This document shows positions 37,561-46,607 of a DNA stretch of 64,000 bases, one piece after another. The position numbers and the translations under genes are program-made. Below the pieces are notes generated by a model. It had not been told where the DNA came from. It saw only the letters and a program-made list of their open reading frames with translations, and did no database searches. Source of the DNA: CAIUMH01 sp963758555 (lineage in GTDB: Bacteria; Actinomycetota; Acidimicrobiia; Acidimicrobiales; RAAP-2); NCBI GenBank assembly GCA_963758555.1, contig CAVWVW010000003.1:682001-746000 (forward strand). The letters are read 5' to 3'. How positions within the stretch are numbered: the first letter of the stretch is position 1; each line of letters opens with the position of its first letter.

Positions 37561-38321
37561 TCAGGCGCTGCGGGATCCTCGGTCTCTCACCGCGAGGGTC
37601 CTCGCCCGGCGGCACGCGGCCGTCGCTGATGTGGCTCGTCGATCGACCATCCGCCCATCGAGCATCGAGAGCTGTCGGCTGGCCACGTCAGCCACGGAGA
37701 GATCGTGGGTGACGAGCAAGATGGCGACGCCTTGGCTGTTCAGCTCCGCGGAAGGTGTCGAGCACGATCCTCGAACGAGGCCGAGTCCAGGCTGCCCGTC
37801 GGTTCGTCGGCCAGGATCATCTTGGGCTCGTTGACCAGCGCACGGGCGATCGCCACCCGTTGACGCTCGCCCCCCGAGAGGTGGATGGGGAGGCGCTCCT
37901 CACGACCACCCAGGCCCATCTTCTCGATCAGCACGTCGGCTCGCTCGCGGCGCTGCTTGGCGGATCGCCCTGTGGAGAACATCGCCACCTCGAGGTTGGC
38001 CCGGACGCTGACCTGCGGGATGAGGTTGTGCAGCTGGAAGACGAGACCGACCTGCTCGCGGCGAAAGCGGGCGAGGTTGTGCAGCTTGGTCACCTCGATG
38101 CCGTTGACGCTGATGCTCCCGGAGCTCGGCTCGTCCAAGGCGGCGATGAGGTTGAGCAAGCGTGGACTTCCCGCAGCCCGAGGGTCCCGTCGAGCGAGAC
38201 GAACTCGCCGTGCTCGATCCGGAGGTCCACCCCGGCGAGCGCCGTGGTGCCCCCCTCGTAGGTCTTGGTCACGTCGCTCGACCTCGACGGCAGCCGCCGG
38301 AATCGGGCTGGGCGAGCTCAC
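37561..38321 (-). pseudogene. ABC transporter ATP-binding protein (LolD/MacB type), several frameshifts
   Basis: ATPase of about 250 residues, broken near 38290, 38170, 38160 and 37745. Walker A (GPSGCGKST) is complete in one frame; signature LSGGERQRVAIARALV, Walker B MILADEPTGSLDS and the C-terminal H-loop LLVTHDLSVADVASRQ in another. The family is that of LolD/MacB/FtsE-type ATPases, which drive FtsX-like permeases rather than solute channels. It overlaps the permease gene by four bases. Substrate unknown: lipoprotein, peptide or toxin export are all possible. Confidence 0.8.
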
Positions 38322-39440
38322 TCATAGCTGAGCGCCTTGAGCGGGGTGAGGATGGCCGCCCTGATGGCGGGATAGAGGCTCCCGAGCAAGGTCATCCCGA
38401 GGGCGGTGTAGAGCGCTCGCCAGTAGGCATCGGGGGTGTAGTTGGGGTGGAGCACGCCGCGCAGCGAGGGGAGGTGCTCTGAGCAGCGAGGCCCACCGCG
38501 AAGGTCAGGCCCACGCCCACGATCGCCCCGACGAGCGCCAAGGTCAGGTTCTCGGCCAAGAGCAACGTGACCAGGCGCCGGCGCGTCCAGCCCACCGCTC
38601 TGAGCAAGCCCGAGCTCCCGGGTTCGCTCGAACAAGCGAGAGCAGCATGGTGATGCCGACGATGATGGCTCCGATGAGCACGGCCAAGATCGTCGACCCG
38701 GTCACCGCCGCTTGGAGGTAGGTGAAGCTGAGGTCGGCTCGCCCGAACTGCGAGGCGGTCTCGATGGTCGTCATCTCAGGCATCGCATAGCTGATGCGCT
38801 TCTCGACGGCGGCGTGCGAGGTGCCCGGGGCCACCCTCACGAAGGCGAGGCTGACGATGCCCGGCAGTCGGTTGTACGCCTGGAGCGCAGGGAGGGGGAA
38901 CATCGCTCCTGCGTCACCGAAGCTGTTGCCCGTCGAGAAGATGCCGACCACTCGGTTGATCGTGCCGTTGGCGCGCAGTGCGGAGCCCACGTGCAGTCCC
39001 AAGGTCGAGGCCGCCCGCCACCCGAGCATCACCTCATGCGCCGCGTCAGCGCTGTAGGCGGTCCCCTGCAGCACGTGGACCCCAAACGGCGCCAGATCAG
39101 AGGGCTGGATGCCGATCTCGATGAACACCGGGGTGGCAGGGCCAAGGTTCTCGGTCTCGACGAGCACGCCGATCGCACTCTGCACACCATGAGTGCCTTG
39201 GATCGTGTGCAGCTGGTTCTGATCGATGGTGCTCGTCAGCAGATCAGAGGCGCCCTTCTGAGCGACCGTGAAGTCGGCTTTGCCGACCGTGATGATGGCG
39301 GCCGCGGACTGCTCGAGCCCGCTCGAGACGATGGCCAGGGTGACGACCGTCATCACGGCAAAGGCGATGGCTGCCACCAGGCCGATTGAGCGTGCCTTCT
39401 TCGAAGCGATGTTGAGGAGGGCGAGCGTGTAGAACCTCAT
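38318..39440 (-). pseudogene. FtsX-type ABC permease, two to three frameshifts
   Basis: About 370 residues. An N-terminal transmembrane helix (GLVAAIAFAVMTVVTLAIV) precedes a large extracytoplasmic MacB-like domain, then three helices of the FtsX module (GSTILAVLIGAIIVGITMLL; VGAIVGVGLTFAVGLAAQ; LYTALGMTLLGSLYPAIRAA). The frame changes near 38610 and 38490. Start ATG at 39440 (MRFYTLALLNIASKKARS). Works with the upstream-listed ATPase as a mechanotransmission transporter. Confidence 0.8.
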
Positions 39441-39666
39441 CGTCCGCCTCTCGACGCCTCGCGCAAGAGCCGCGGCAGATCGTCTGGTCGTCACCACGTA
39501 CGCGCCCCAGCTCCATGTGCCCCCCGGCAGAGAGATGCTGCCTCGATGCTAGGCCGAGCACGGAGAGCCCAGACGCTTGCGCTCGTGAGAGGCCTCTCGG
39601 TCTCATGGCGTCCCTCTACCCCGAAGGCGCGACGGTTCAATCCTCGACGAGCAGGAGGCGGCGCGT

Positions 39667-40459
39667 TCAGCTCCGACGACCCCAGCACCCGACGAGGGGA
39701 GGCTGAACGACTGTGACGAGGCTGTGGGCCAGGTTGGCCTGGTGCACGTCGAGCTCGTGAGCGTCGAGCAGCCCTGCAGCGAGGAGCTTGTCTCTGAGCA
39801 GGAGCACCGTGAGCTCCTCGATGCGCTGCGAGCGCTCGTCGACCAGTGGGAACCACGCCTCTGCGTGCACGTCGGCGAGGCCCAGCTCCCTCAGCTGGCG
39901 TGGCAGGTGTCGTCCGACGGAGAGCACGGCGTCTCGCTGAGAGAGCAGCTCGCGGAAGGCTCGCCGGACCTTGTTGGCAAGCGCACCCTCTTCGGTGTCA
40001 TCGAGCGACGCCAGGGGCTGGAGGGACACGTCGGCGTCTTCGATCAAGAGCGTGCCGTGAGGAGCGAGGCTCGCCACCATCGTCTCAAGGGCGCGCTCGC
40101 GCTCGGGCACATGGGTGAGCACGAGCCGTGCGTGGATGAGGTCGAAGGGACCGATCGGTGGCTCGTCCTTGCCCACGTCGGCTCGGAGCACCTCGACCCA
40201 TGGGGGACGTGGCCCTCTCAGGCCGCTGATCTCAAGGTCGGTGGCGACGACGCGACCCTGAGCCCCGACGACGCCACCCATCCAGTCGACGAGGCCTCGG
40301 CGCCCGGCGCCCACCTCCCAGCACCGCCAGCCCTGACCAAGGCCCAGCTCGACCAGGCGGTGCTGCGAGACGGGGTCGAACAGCGCGCTGCAGCGCGTCG
40401 AGGCGCTCTCGCGCGAGCTCGTCGCGGTTCGACATGAGATAGCGGTCCGACTGCTCCAT
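39667..40459 (-). CDS. SAM-dependent methyltransferase, one frameshift
   Basis: About 264 residues. N-terminal MEQSDRYLMSNRDELARER, then after a break near 40395, LVELGLGQGWRCWEVGAGRR (SAM-binding motif I), VVATDLEI (motif II acid), DLIHARLVLTHVPERERAL (motif IV/post) and LAPHGTLLIEDADVS. Class I methyltransferase fold of the ubiE/small-molecule type. Substrate unknown. It faces ccdA across a gap containing 14-base direct repeats. Confidence 0.78.
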
Positions 40460-40481
40460 GGCGATCGACCTCACCCTAGGG

Positions 40482-40519
40482 CTGAACCGAGCGGTCTGAA
40501 CCGAGCGTTCTGAACCGAC
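40482..40519. repeat. Three direct repeats, 14-base period
   Basis: CTGAACCGAGCG occurs at 40482 and 40496, and a third partial copy (CTGAACCGA) at 40510, in the gap between the divergent methyltransferase and ccdA genes. Exact phasing close to one and a third helix turns suggests an operator or a slipped duplication. Confidence 0.65.
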
Positions 40520-40605
40520 CTCGCTGCGCGTGACGCTGGCGCACCGTGTGCCTGTCAGTACGCTCGGTGGGCTGTGACCGCGACGGGAGAACGGAGGGGC
40601 GAGCG

Positions 40606-41379
40606 ATGATCGCCTCGGTGTCGAACACCGTCGGGCAGGGTTCGATCCTGCTCGCCGCTCCCATCGCCATCGTGGCCGGGCTGGTGTCGTTCGCCTCCCC
40701 GTGCGTGCTGCCGCTGGTCCCGGGCTACGTCTCGTTCCTCGGCGGTTCCGTGGGAGCCGAGGCCATGGATGAGCACAAGGCGCGGCGCCTCGGGCGAACG
40801 GTCATCGGGTCGTTCGCCTTCGTGGCCGGCTTCACGGTGATCATCGTCTCGGACGGAGCACTCTTCGGTTGGCTCGGCTCTGCCCTTCGTGACCACGAGC
40901 AGATCCTGTCCATCATCTTCGGCACCGTGACGGTGCTGCTCGGGCTCTTCTTCGCCGGCGTGCTGCCCGGCATGACGATGCTCGATCGAGACGTGAGGAT
41001 CCACTGGCTGCCGAGAGCCACCATCGGCGGAGCGGGCCTCCTCGGCGTGCTGTTCTCCCTCGGCTGGACACCCTGCATCGGGCCGACGCTCGGTGCGATC
41101 TTGGGCCTGGCCGCCTCGTCGAAGGGCGCGTCCGCCGCCCGAGGCTCGGCGCTGGCCATCTTCTACTGCGTGGGTCTCGGCATCCCGTTCGTGATGGCAG
41201 CGGTGGCCACCGAGAAGGTGGCGGCCCTCTCGCGGTTCATCCGTCGCCACGCGGTCGTCTTGATGCGCGTCGGTGGAGGGATGCTCGTCGTGGTCGGCGT
41301 GCTCGAGGTCACCGGCGTCTGGGGCCACCTGGTGACCCTGCTCGAGGATCACTTCAGCTCGTTCAACGTGCCGCTCTGA
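40606..41379 (+). CDS. ccdA: Cytochrome c biogenesis protein CcdA
   Basis: A 257-residue thiol-transfer membrane protein that carries reducing power from cytoplasmic thioredoxin to the outside for cytochrome c maturation. Six transmembrane segments; the redox cysteines sit in FASPCVLPLVPGY (segment 1) and LGWTPCIGPTLGA (segment 4). Length matches the family. ATG at 40606; upstream frame is open without similarity. No resB/resC genes follow here, so the rest of the system is elsewhere. Confidence 0.92.
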   Translation: MIASVSNTVGQGSILLAAPIAIVAGLVSFASPCVLPLVPGYVSFLGGSVGAEAMDEHKARRLGRTVIGSFAFVAGFTVIIVSDGALFGWLGSALRDHEQILSIIFGTVTVLLGLFFAGVLPGMTMLDRDVRIHWLPRATIGGAGLLGVLFSLGWTPCIGPTLGAILGLAASSKGASAARGSALAIFYCVGLGIPFVMAAVATEKVAALSRFIRRHAVVLMRVGGGMLVVVGVLEVTGVWGHLVTLLEDHFSSFNVPL

Positions 41380-41406
41380 GGCGCCGACGAGAGATGACGA
41401 GGCGAA

Positions 41407-41465
41407 GGTGCCGGGTCACGTGGTGCCGGGTCACGTGGTGCCGGGTCACGTGGTGCCGGGTCACT
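41407..41465. repeat. Four-copy 15-base tandem repeat
   Basis: Three full copies and one partial copy of GGTGCCGGGTCACGT fill the short gap between ccdA and the convergent gene ending at 41464, reaching the stop codon of that gene. Perfect identity between copies suggests recent slippage. Confidence 0.85.
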
Positions 41466-41856
41466 AGGTGCAGGTGAAGGCCACGTCGCTCAAGACGACC
41501 GCCTGAGCGGCTGGTTTGAGCAGCGAGCGCGTGATCTCGACGTCCTTGGTCTGCCCCGGAGCGAGCTGCTCGGTCACTTGGATCGGGTAGGCCAAGGGCT
41601 CACCAGGCGCATCGATCCCCACCAGGCACGTGACCTGGACCGACTTCGGCTCGAGGGAGGTGAGCGACGCGGAGATCACGACCTTGTCATCGCCGATCGC
41701 CCTGACGGATGCCACGTTGGCATGGACGGAGGTGGTCTGCGTGTGGTGGGTGGCGTGATCGACGAGGTTGAAGATCTCGAAGCAGATGGCGAGCACGATG
41801 ACCAACCCGACGCCGGCCAGGGCGATCCAGAAGGGACGAGAGGAGGGTTCAGCCAC
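41464..41856 (-). CDS. Single-pass membrane protein, unknown function
   Basis: About 130 residues from the GTG at 41856: one transmembrane segment (FWIALAGVGLVIVLAICFEI) and an extracytoplasmic beta-rich domain (VVISASLTSLEPKSVQVTC ... SDVAFTCT) with two Cys likely to pair. No family recognised. The frame extends upstream to 41976 but that part overlaps the ABC exporter promoter region and has low-complexity sequence. Confidence 0.55.
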   Translation of the reverse strand: MAEPSSRPFWIALAGVGLVIVLAICFEIFNLVDHATHHTQTTSVHANVASVRAIGDDKVVISASLTSLEPKSVQVTCLVGIDAPGEPLAYPIQVTEQLAPGQTKDVEITRSLLKPAAQAVVLSDVAFTCT

Positions 41857-41944
41857 GCCGTCGACGCTACCGGCGATTTCGTCCCGCCTTCGAGAGCGCC
41901 GCCGATCCCTACGATGGGAGGCCGAAGCAGGAGAAGAGGTCACG

Positions 41945-43850
41945 ATGAGCATGGGCGGCGGACACGGCGGGGCCATGGGCCCTCGCGGCTTCCCGGTGCT
42001 GAGGGGGCTTCGCCGAGATCGCTCGGTCCTCGATCATGAGGTCAAGAAGGGCACCGCCAAGCGCATGCTGGCGCTTCGCCCGTCCGTACCGCAAGGTGCT
42101 GGTGATCTTCATGGTCGTGGTCGTCATCGACGCCGTCGTCGCCGCCGTCAACCCGTTGATCTTCCGGGCCATCATCGACAACGGCATCGGGAACAAGGAC
42201 GAGTCGGTCGTCATCGGCCTCGCGCTGCTCGCCGCGCTGCTCGCCGTCGTCGACGCCTGCCTCTCGCTCTATGAGCGTCGAGTGTCCGCGGTCATCGGTG
42301 AGGCGCTGATCTACGACATGCGCTCGAAGGTCTTCCGCCACATCCAAGAGATGCCCATCGCCTTCTTCACCCGCACCCAGACCGGTGCGCTGATCAGCCG
42401 GCTCAACAACGACGTCATCGGCGCCCAGCAGGCCTTCACCGACCTTCTGTCCAACGTGGTCGGGAACCTGGTCCTCGTGGTCATCGTGCTGGTGACGATG
42501 TTTCTGCTCTCCTGGCAGATCACCGTGGTGGCGCTGATCCTGCTGCCGATCTTCCTCTTCCCGGCTCGGCGCGTGGGCCAGCGCCTCGGCACGATGACGC
42601 GTGACTCGATGAGCATCAACGCCGAGATGAACATGGTCATGTCGGAGCGCTTCAACGTCTCGGGCGCCATGCTCTCGAAGCTCTACGGCCGGCCCGAGGA
42701 GGAGAACGCCCTCTTCGAAGACCGTGCCGCCAAGGTGCGAGACATCGGCATCGCCACGGCGACCTACATGCGGATCTTCTTCATCGCGCTGACCTTGACC
42801 GCCGCGCTGGCCACGGCGTTCGCCTATGGCTTCGGTGGCATCGCGGTGATCCACGGCACGATCCAGCTGGGCACCGTGGTGGCGCTGACGGCCTATCTCG
42901 GTCGCCTCTACGGACCGCTGACCCAGCTCTCGAGCCTGCAGGTGGACGTCGCCACCACCCTGGTCAGCTTCGAGCGGTTCTTCGAGGTCATGGACCTCGA
43001 GCCGCTCGTCGCTGAGGCCGACGACGCCGTCGACATCCCCGAGGGCCCGGCTCGGATCGTCTTCGACGACGTGGTCTTCGCCTACCCGACCGCCCAAGAG
43101 GTGTCGCTCGCCTCGCTCGAGGCGGTGGCCAACCTCGAGCGAGCCGACAGCGGGGAGATCCTCCACGGCGTCTCGTTCTCGATCGAGCCGGGCACGATCA
43201 CGGCGCTCGTCGGACCGTCGGGCGCAGGCAAGACCACGATCTCGGCGCTGGTCTCTCGCCTCTACGACGTCAACGGCGGCTCGATCAGCATCAACGGGGT
43301 CGACCTGCGACAGGCCACCAACGAGTCGCTCCGTCGCACGATCGGGGTGGTGACCCAAGACGCCCACCTCTTCCATGACACCCTCCGGGCGAACCTCGTC
43401 TTCGCCCGACCCGAGGCCACCGAAGCTGAGCTGCACCGCTCGCTCGAAGAGGCGCAGATCCTCGATCTCGTCCTGTCGCTGCCCAACGGGCTCGACACCG
43501 TCGTCGGAGAGCGCGGCTATCGGCTCTCAGGAGGCGAGAAGCAGCGCGTGGCGCTGGCGCGCCTGTTGCTCAAGGCGCCGCAGGTGGTCGTCCTCGACGA
43601 GGCCACCGCCCACCTCGACGCGGAGTCCGAGGCCGCCGTCCAGCGAGCTCTGGCCGAGACGCTCCAGGGTCGGACGTCGCTCGTGATCGCGCATCGGCTC
43701 TCGACCATCCGCAACGCCGATCAGATCTTGGTGATCGATGGCGGCGTGGTCGCGGAGCGAGGCGACCATCTCGAGCTGCTGGCGGCCGGTGGGCTCTACG
43801 CGGAGCTCTACGAGACCCAGTTCCGACGCCAAGACGAGCAGGGCGTCTGA
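41945..43850 (+). CDS. ABC exporter, fused membrane and ATPase domains (MsbA/MdlB type), one frameshift
   Basis: About 635 residues. N-terminal Gly-rich tail (MSMGGGHGGAMGPRGF), then after a break near 42072 a six-helix transmembrane domain (VLVIFMVVVVIDAVVAAV ... VVGNLVLVVIVLVTMFLLSW) and a nucleotide-binding domain with Walker A GPSGAGKTT, Q-loop GVVTQDAHLF, signature LSGGEKQRVALARLLL, Walker B VVVLDEATAHLD and H-loop VIAHRLSTI. Half-transporters of this kind work as dimers exporting lipids, peptides or drugs. Substrate not predictable. Confidence 0.88.
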
Positions 43851-43875
43851 GCAGGGACGAGCCGACGAGCTGGCG

Positions 43876-44667
43876 CTAGGCGGCTGGCGGGGCGACAGCC
43901 CCCAAGGCGTGGACGCCGCCGTCGACGTGGATGATCTCGCCGGTGGTGGCGGAGAAGAGCTCGCTCAGCAGCGCCACGGTCGCCGCCGCCACGGGCGCCG
44001 GGTCGGTGACCGACCAGCCGAGCGGAGCGCTCTCGGCCCACGTGTCCTCGAAGATCCCGAAGCCCGGGATGGACTTGGCTGCCATGGTTCGCACCGGGCC
44101 GGCGGCGATCAGGTTGCAGCGGATCTTGTCGGGACCGAGGTCGCGGGCCAAGTAGCGCGAGAGCGACTCGAGCGAGGCCTTGACCACGCCCATCCAGTCG
44201 TAGAGGGGCCAGGCGACCGTGGCGTCGAAGTCGAGGCCCACCACCGAGGCCCCCTGCGCGGCGCGCAGCAACGGCAGGAAGCTCCGGCACAGGGCGGCGA
44301 GCGAGTAGGAGGAGATCTGGAAGGCCAGCGCCACGTCGCTCGCCGAGGCGGTGAGCATCCCGTCGCCGAGGCAGTCCGGTGGTGCGAAGCCGATGGCGTG
44401 GACCAAGCCGTCGAGGCGGTCGGTGAGCTCGCCCACCCGCTCGGCCGCCGCCGCCAGCTGGGTCTCGTCGGTCACGTCGAGCTCGACGAGCTCGGGCAGC
44501 TCGGGGAGCTTGCGCAGCACACGCCTGGTCAGCGACAGGCCTCGGCCGAAGCCGGTGGCGATGACCGTGGCCCCCTCACGCTGGGCCCGCTCGGCGATGG
44601 AGAAGGCCAGGGACTGGTCCGTCAGGATGCCCGTGACCAGGATCGTCTTGCCGTCGAGAAGTGCCAT
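43876..44667 (-). CDS. fabI: Enoyl-[acyl-carrier-protein] reductase (FabI/InhA type)
   Basis: A 263-residue NADH-dependent enoyl-ACP reductase of the short-chain dehydrogenase fold; last step of fatty acid elongation (FAS-II). Rossmann start LDGKTILVTGILTDQSLAFS, ELDVTDETQL, HAIGFAPPDCLGD, and the catalytic Tyr-x(6)-Lys in LYDWMGVVKASLESLS, then IRCNLIAAGPVRTMAAKSI. The Gly-Ile-Leu start and Tyr-Asp-Trp-Met resemble InhA. Transcribed against the flanking genes. Confidence 0.92.
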   Translation of the reverse strand: MALLDGKTILVTGILTDQSLAFSIAERAQREGATVIATGFGRGLSLTRRVLRKLPELPELVELDVTDETQLAAAAERVGELTDRLDGLVHAIGFAPPDCLGDGMLTASASDVALAFQISSYSLAALCRSFLPLLRAAQGASVVGLDFDATVAWPLYDWMGVVKASLESLSRYLARDLGPDKIRCNLIAAGPVRTMAAKSIPGFGIFEDTWAESAPLGWSVTDPAPVAAATVALLSELFSATTGEIIHVDGGVHALGAVAPPAA

Positions 44668-44777
44668 GCGAGCACGGTACCAAGACCGAGGAGCCGTCGG
44701 CGGTGACGCTCATCGCCCCCGGGGTCGGCGACGGAGGGCCCACAGGGGGAGCGAGCGGGCTGTGCGATGCTTTGCGC

Positions 44778-45429
44778 ATGCATCTGGGGATCATCGGAGG
44801 AACGGGTCCGGCGGGCCGCGGCCTGGCCGTGCGGGCGGCGCTGGCGGGCCATGAGGTCGTGATCGGGTCTCGTGACGCTGAGAGGGCGGCCGACGTCGCC
44901 GCGGAGATCGTGGGTCGACACCCGCAGCACAGCCTGGCCATCTCAGGGGCGGCCAACGACGACGCCGCTTCGGCCGAGCTCGTCGTGATCGCCACGCCCT
45001 GGGAGGGAGCCGTGGCCACCGCCAAGGCGCTCGCCGAGCCCTTGGCAGGCAAGGTCGTCGTCTCCATGGTCAACGCGCTCGATGAAGGAAGGCCGAGAGA
45101 TGCTGCCGCTCTATCCGCCGCGCGGCTCGATGGCGGCACAGCTGGCCGCCTCGCTCCCGGGCTCCCTGCTCGCCGCGGCGTTCCATCACCTCCCGGCGCG
45201 CGACATGGAGGATCTCGACTCGGGGATCGAAGCTGACGTGCTCGTGTGCGGCGACCACCCCGAGGCCAAAGCGGTGCTCGGCGCCCTCATCGACTCGATG
45301 AGCGGCCTGCGCTCCATCGACGCCGGCTCTCTGGCCCAGGCATCGCCCATCGAGGCGTTCACCGCCGTCTGCATCACGATCAACATCCGGCACAAGGCGC
45401 ACTCGACGTTGCGCCTCGCCGGCATCTGA
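44778..45429 (+). CDS. npdG: NADPH:F420 oxidoreductase, one frameshift
   Basis: About 217 residues. Rossmann fold with GIIGGTGPAGRGLAVRAALA, EVVIGSRDAERA and VVIATPWEGAVA; after a break near 45080 the protein continues with MLPLYPPRGSMAAQLAASLP, AFHHLPARDMED and AVCITINIRHKA. Family members transfer hydride between NADPH and cofactor F420, supplying F420H2 to reductases such as the Ddn-like protein at 32012. ATG at 44778 chosen by fold start. Confidence 0.87.
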
Positions 45430-45446
45430 GCGGAGCGTCAGGGCCG

Positions 45447-46571
45447 ATGCCGGTCCGGCTCTATGACACTGCGCGCGCCGGGATCTACCCGATCGACGCC
45501 GGACCCATCGTCACGCTCTACAGCTGTGGGATCACCCCGTACGACTCGGCCCACCTCGGGCACGCCGCGGTCTATCTGACCTTCGACATCCTCCAGCGCC
45601 GCCTGCGCGACCTCGGCCACGAGACGCGCTGCGTGCGCAACGTGACCGACGTCGACGACGACATCTTGCGCAAGGCCCGCGAGCTCGGCGTCCACTACCT
45701 GGACCTTGCCGCCGCGCAGATAGCCGTCTTCGACGCGCAGATGGACGCCTTGGGGCTCTTGGCCTGCTACTCCGAGCCCCGAGCCACCTCGGCCATCTCG
45801 GAGATCTTGACCCTCATCGGGGCCACCTTGGAGGAAGGCCATGCCTACGAGGCCGGGGGAGCGGTGTACTTCGACACCTCCAGCTTCGCGGCGTTCGGGG
45901 AGGTCAGCCATCTGGACCGAGCCGCCATGCTCGAGCTGGCGGCGGAGCACGGGGGCAACGTGGACGACCCGTTCAAGCGCGACCCGCTCGACTTCGTCTT
46001 GTGGCAGCCCTCGCTGGCCGATGAGCCCTCGTGGGAGTCGCGCTGGGGCCCCGGGCGCCCCGGTTGGCACATCGAGTGCTCGGCGCTGGCGCTGCGCGAG
46101 CTGGGCGAGACGATCGACGTCCACGGTGGCGGCCGTGATCTCGTCTTTCCTCACCATGAGTGCGAGACCGCCCAGAGCGAGTCGGTCACAGGCAAGCCGT
46201 TCGTGCGCCACTGGCTCCACCACGGCCTCGTCGGCCTCGATGGCGTCAAGATGTCCAAGTCGCTCGGCAACCTCGTCTTCGTCGCTGACCTCCTCAAGCA
46301 AGCAGAGCCCGCGGCGGCTCGACTGGCTCTGCTCGATCACCACTACCGCACTGACTGGGAGTGGCACGACGCGGATCTCGAGCGGGCCGTCGAGCGCCTC
46401 GCGCGCTGGCGCGGGGCGCAACTGTCCAGCGGGGCAGCAGGGCTTGAGGCCGTCCGAGCCCGTCTCGATGACGATCTCGACACCGTCGGGGCGCTTCGTG
46501 CGCTCGACGAGCAAGCGGCGCTCGGCCAGAGCGTCGCTGCGGGCGCCGCGCTCCTCGGCATTACCCTGTAG
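45447..46571 (+). CDS. mshC: Cysteine:GlcN-inositol ligase (MshC-like)
   Basis: A 374-residue class I aminoacyl-tRNA-synthetase-like ligase that joins cysteine to glucosaminyl-inositol in mycothiol synthesis. HIGH-like motif GITPYDSAHLGHA (Thr-Pro-Tyr-Asp is characteristic of MshC rather than CysS), zinc ligands in LYSCGITP and WHIECSALAL, HHECETAQSE, and KMSKSLGN. Shorter than CysS (about 460) because the anticodon domain is missing. It follows npdG by 17 bases. Confidence 0.9.
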   Translation: MPVRLYDTARAGIYPIDAGPIVTLYSCGITPYDSAHLGHAAVYLTFDILQRRLRDLGHETRCVRNVTDVDDDILRKARELGVHYLDLAAAQIAVFDAQMDALGLLACYSEPRATSAISEILTLIGATLEEGHAYEAGGAVYFDTSSFAAFGEVSHLDRAAMLELAAEHGGNVDDPFKRDPLDFVLWQPSLADEPSWESRWGPGRPGWHIECSALALRELGETIDVHGGGRDLVFPHHECETAQSESVTGKPFVRHWLHHGLVGLDGVKMSKSLGNLVFVADLLKQAEPAAARLALLDHHYRTDWEWHDADLERAVERLARWRGAQLSSGAAGLEAVRARLDDDLDTVGALRALDEQAALGQSVAAGAALLGITL

Positions 46572-46607
46572 CCGACTGATGGGGCGTGAAGTGACGAAGG
46601 GACTGAC

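Noticed and set aside
42042..43436. 464-residue minus-strand open frame under the ABC exporter
   Set aside because: Composition (His/Asp/Arg-rich) is that of an antisense shadow in high-G+C DNA; the plus strand carries all ABC motifs.
46572..46607. T-box leader upstream of thrS
   Set aside because: The gap between mshC and thrS is only 36 bases, too short for a T-box.
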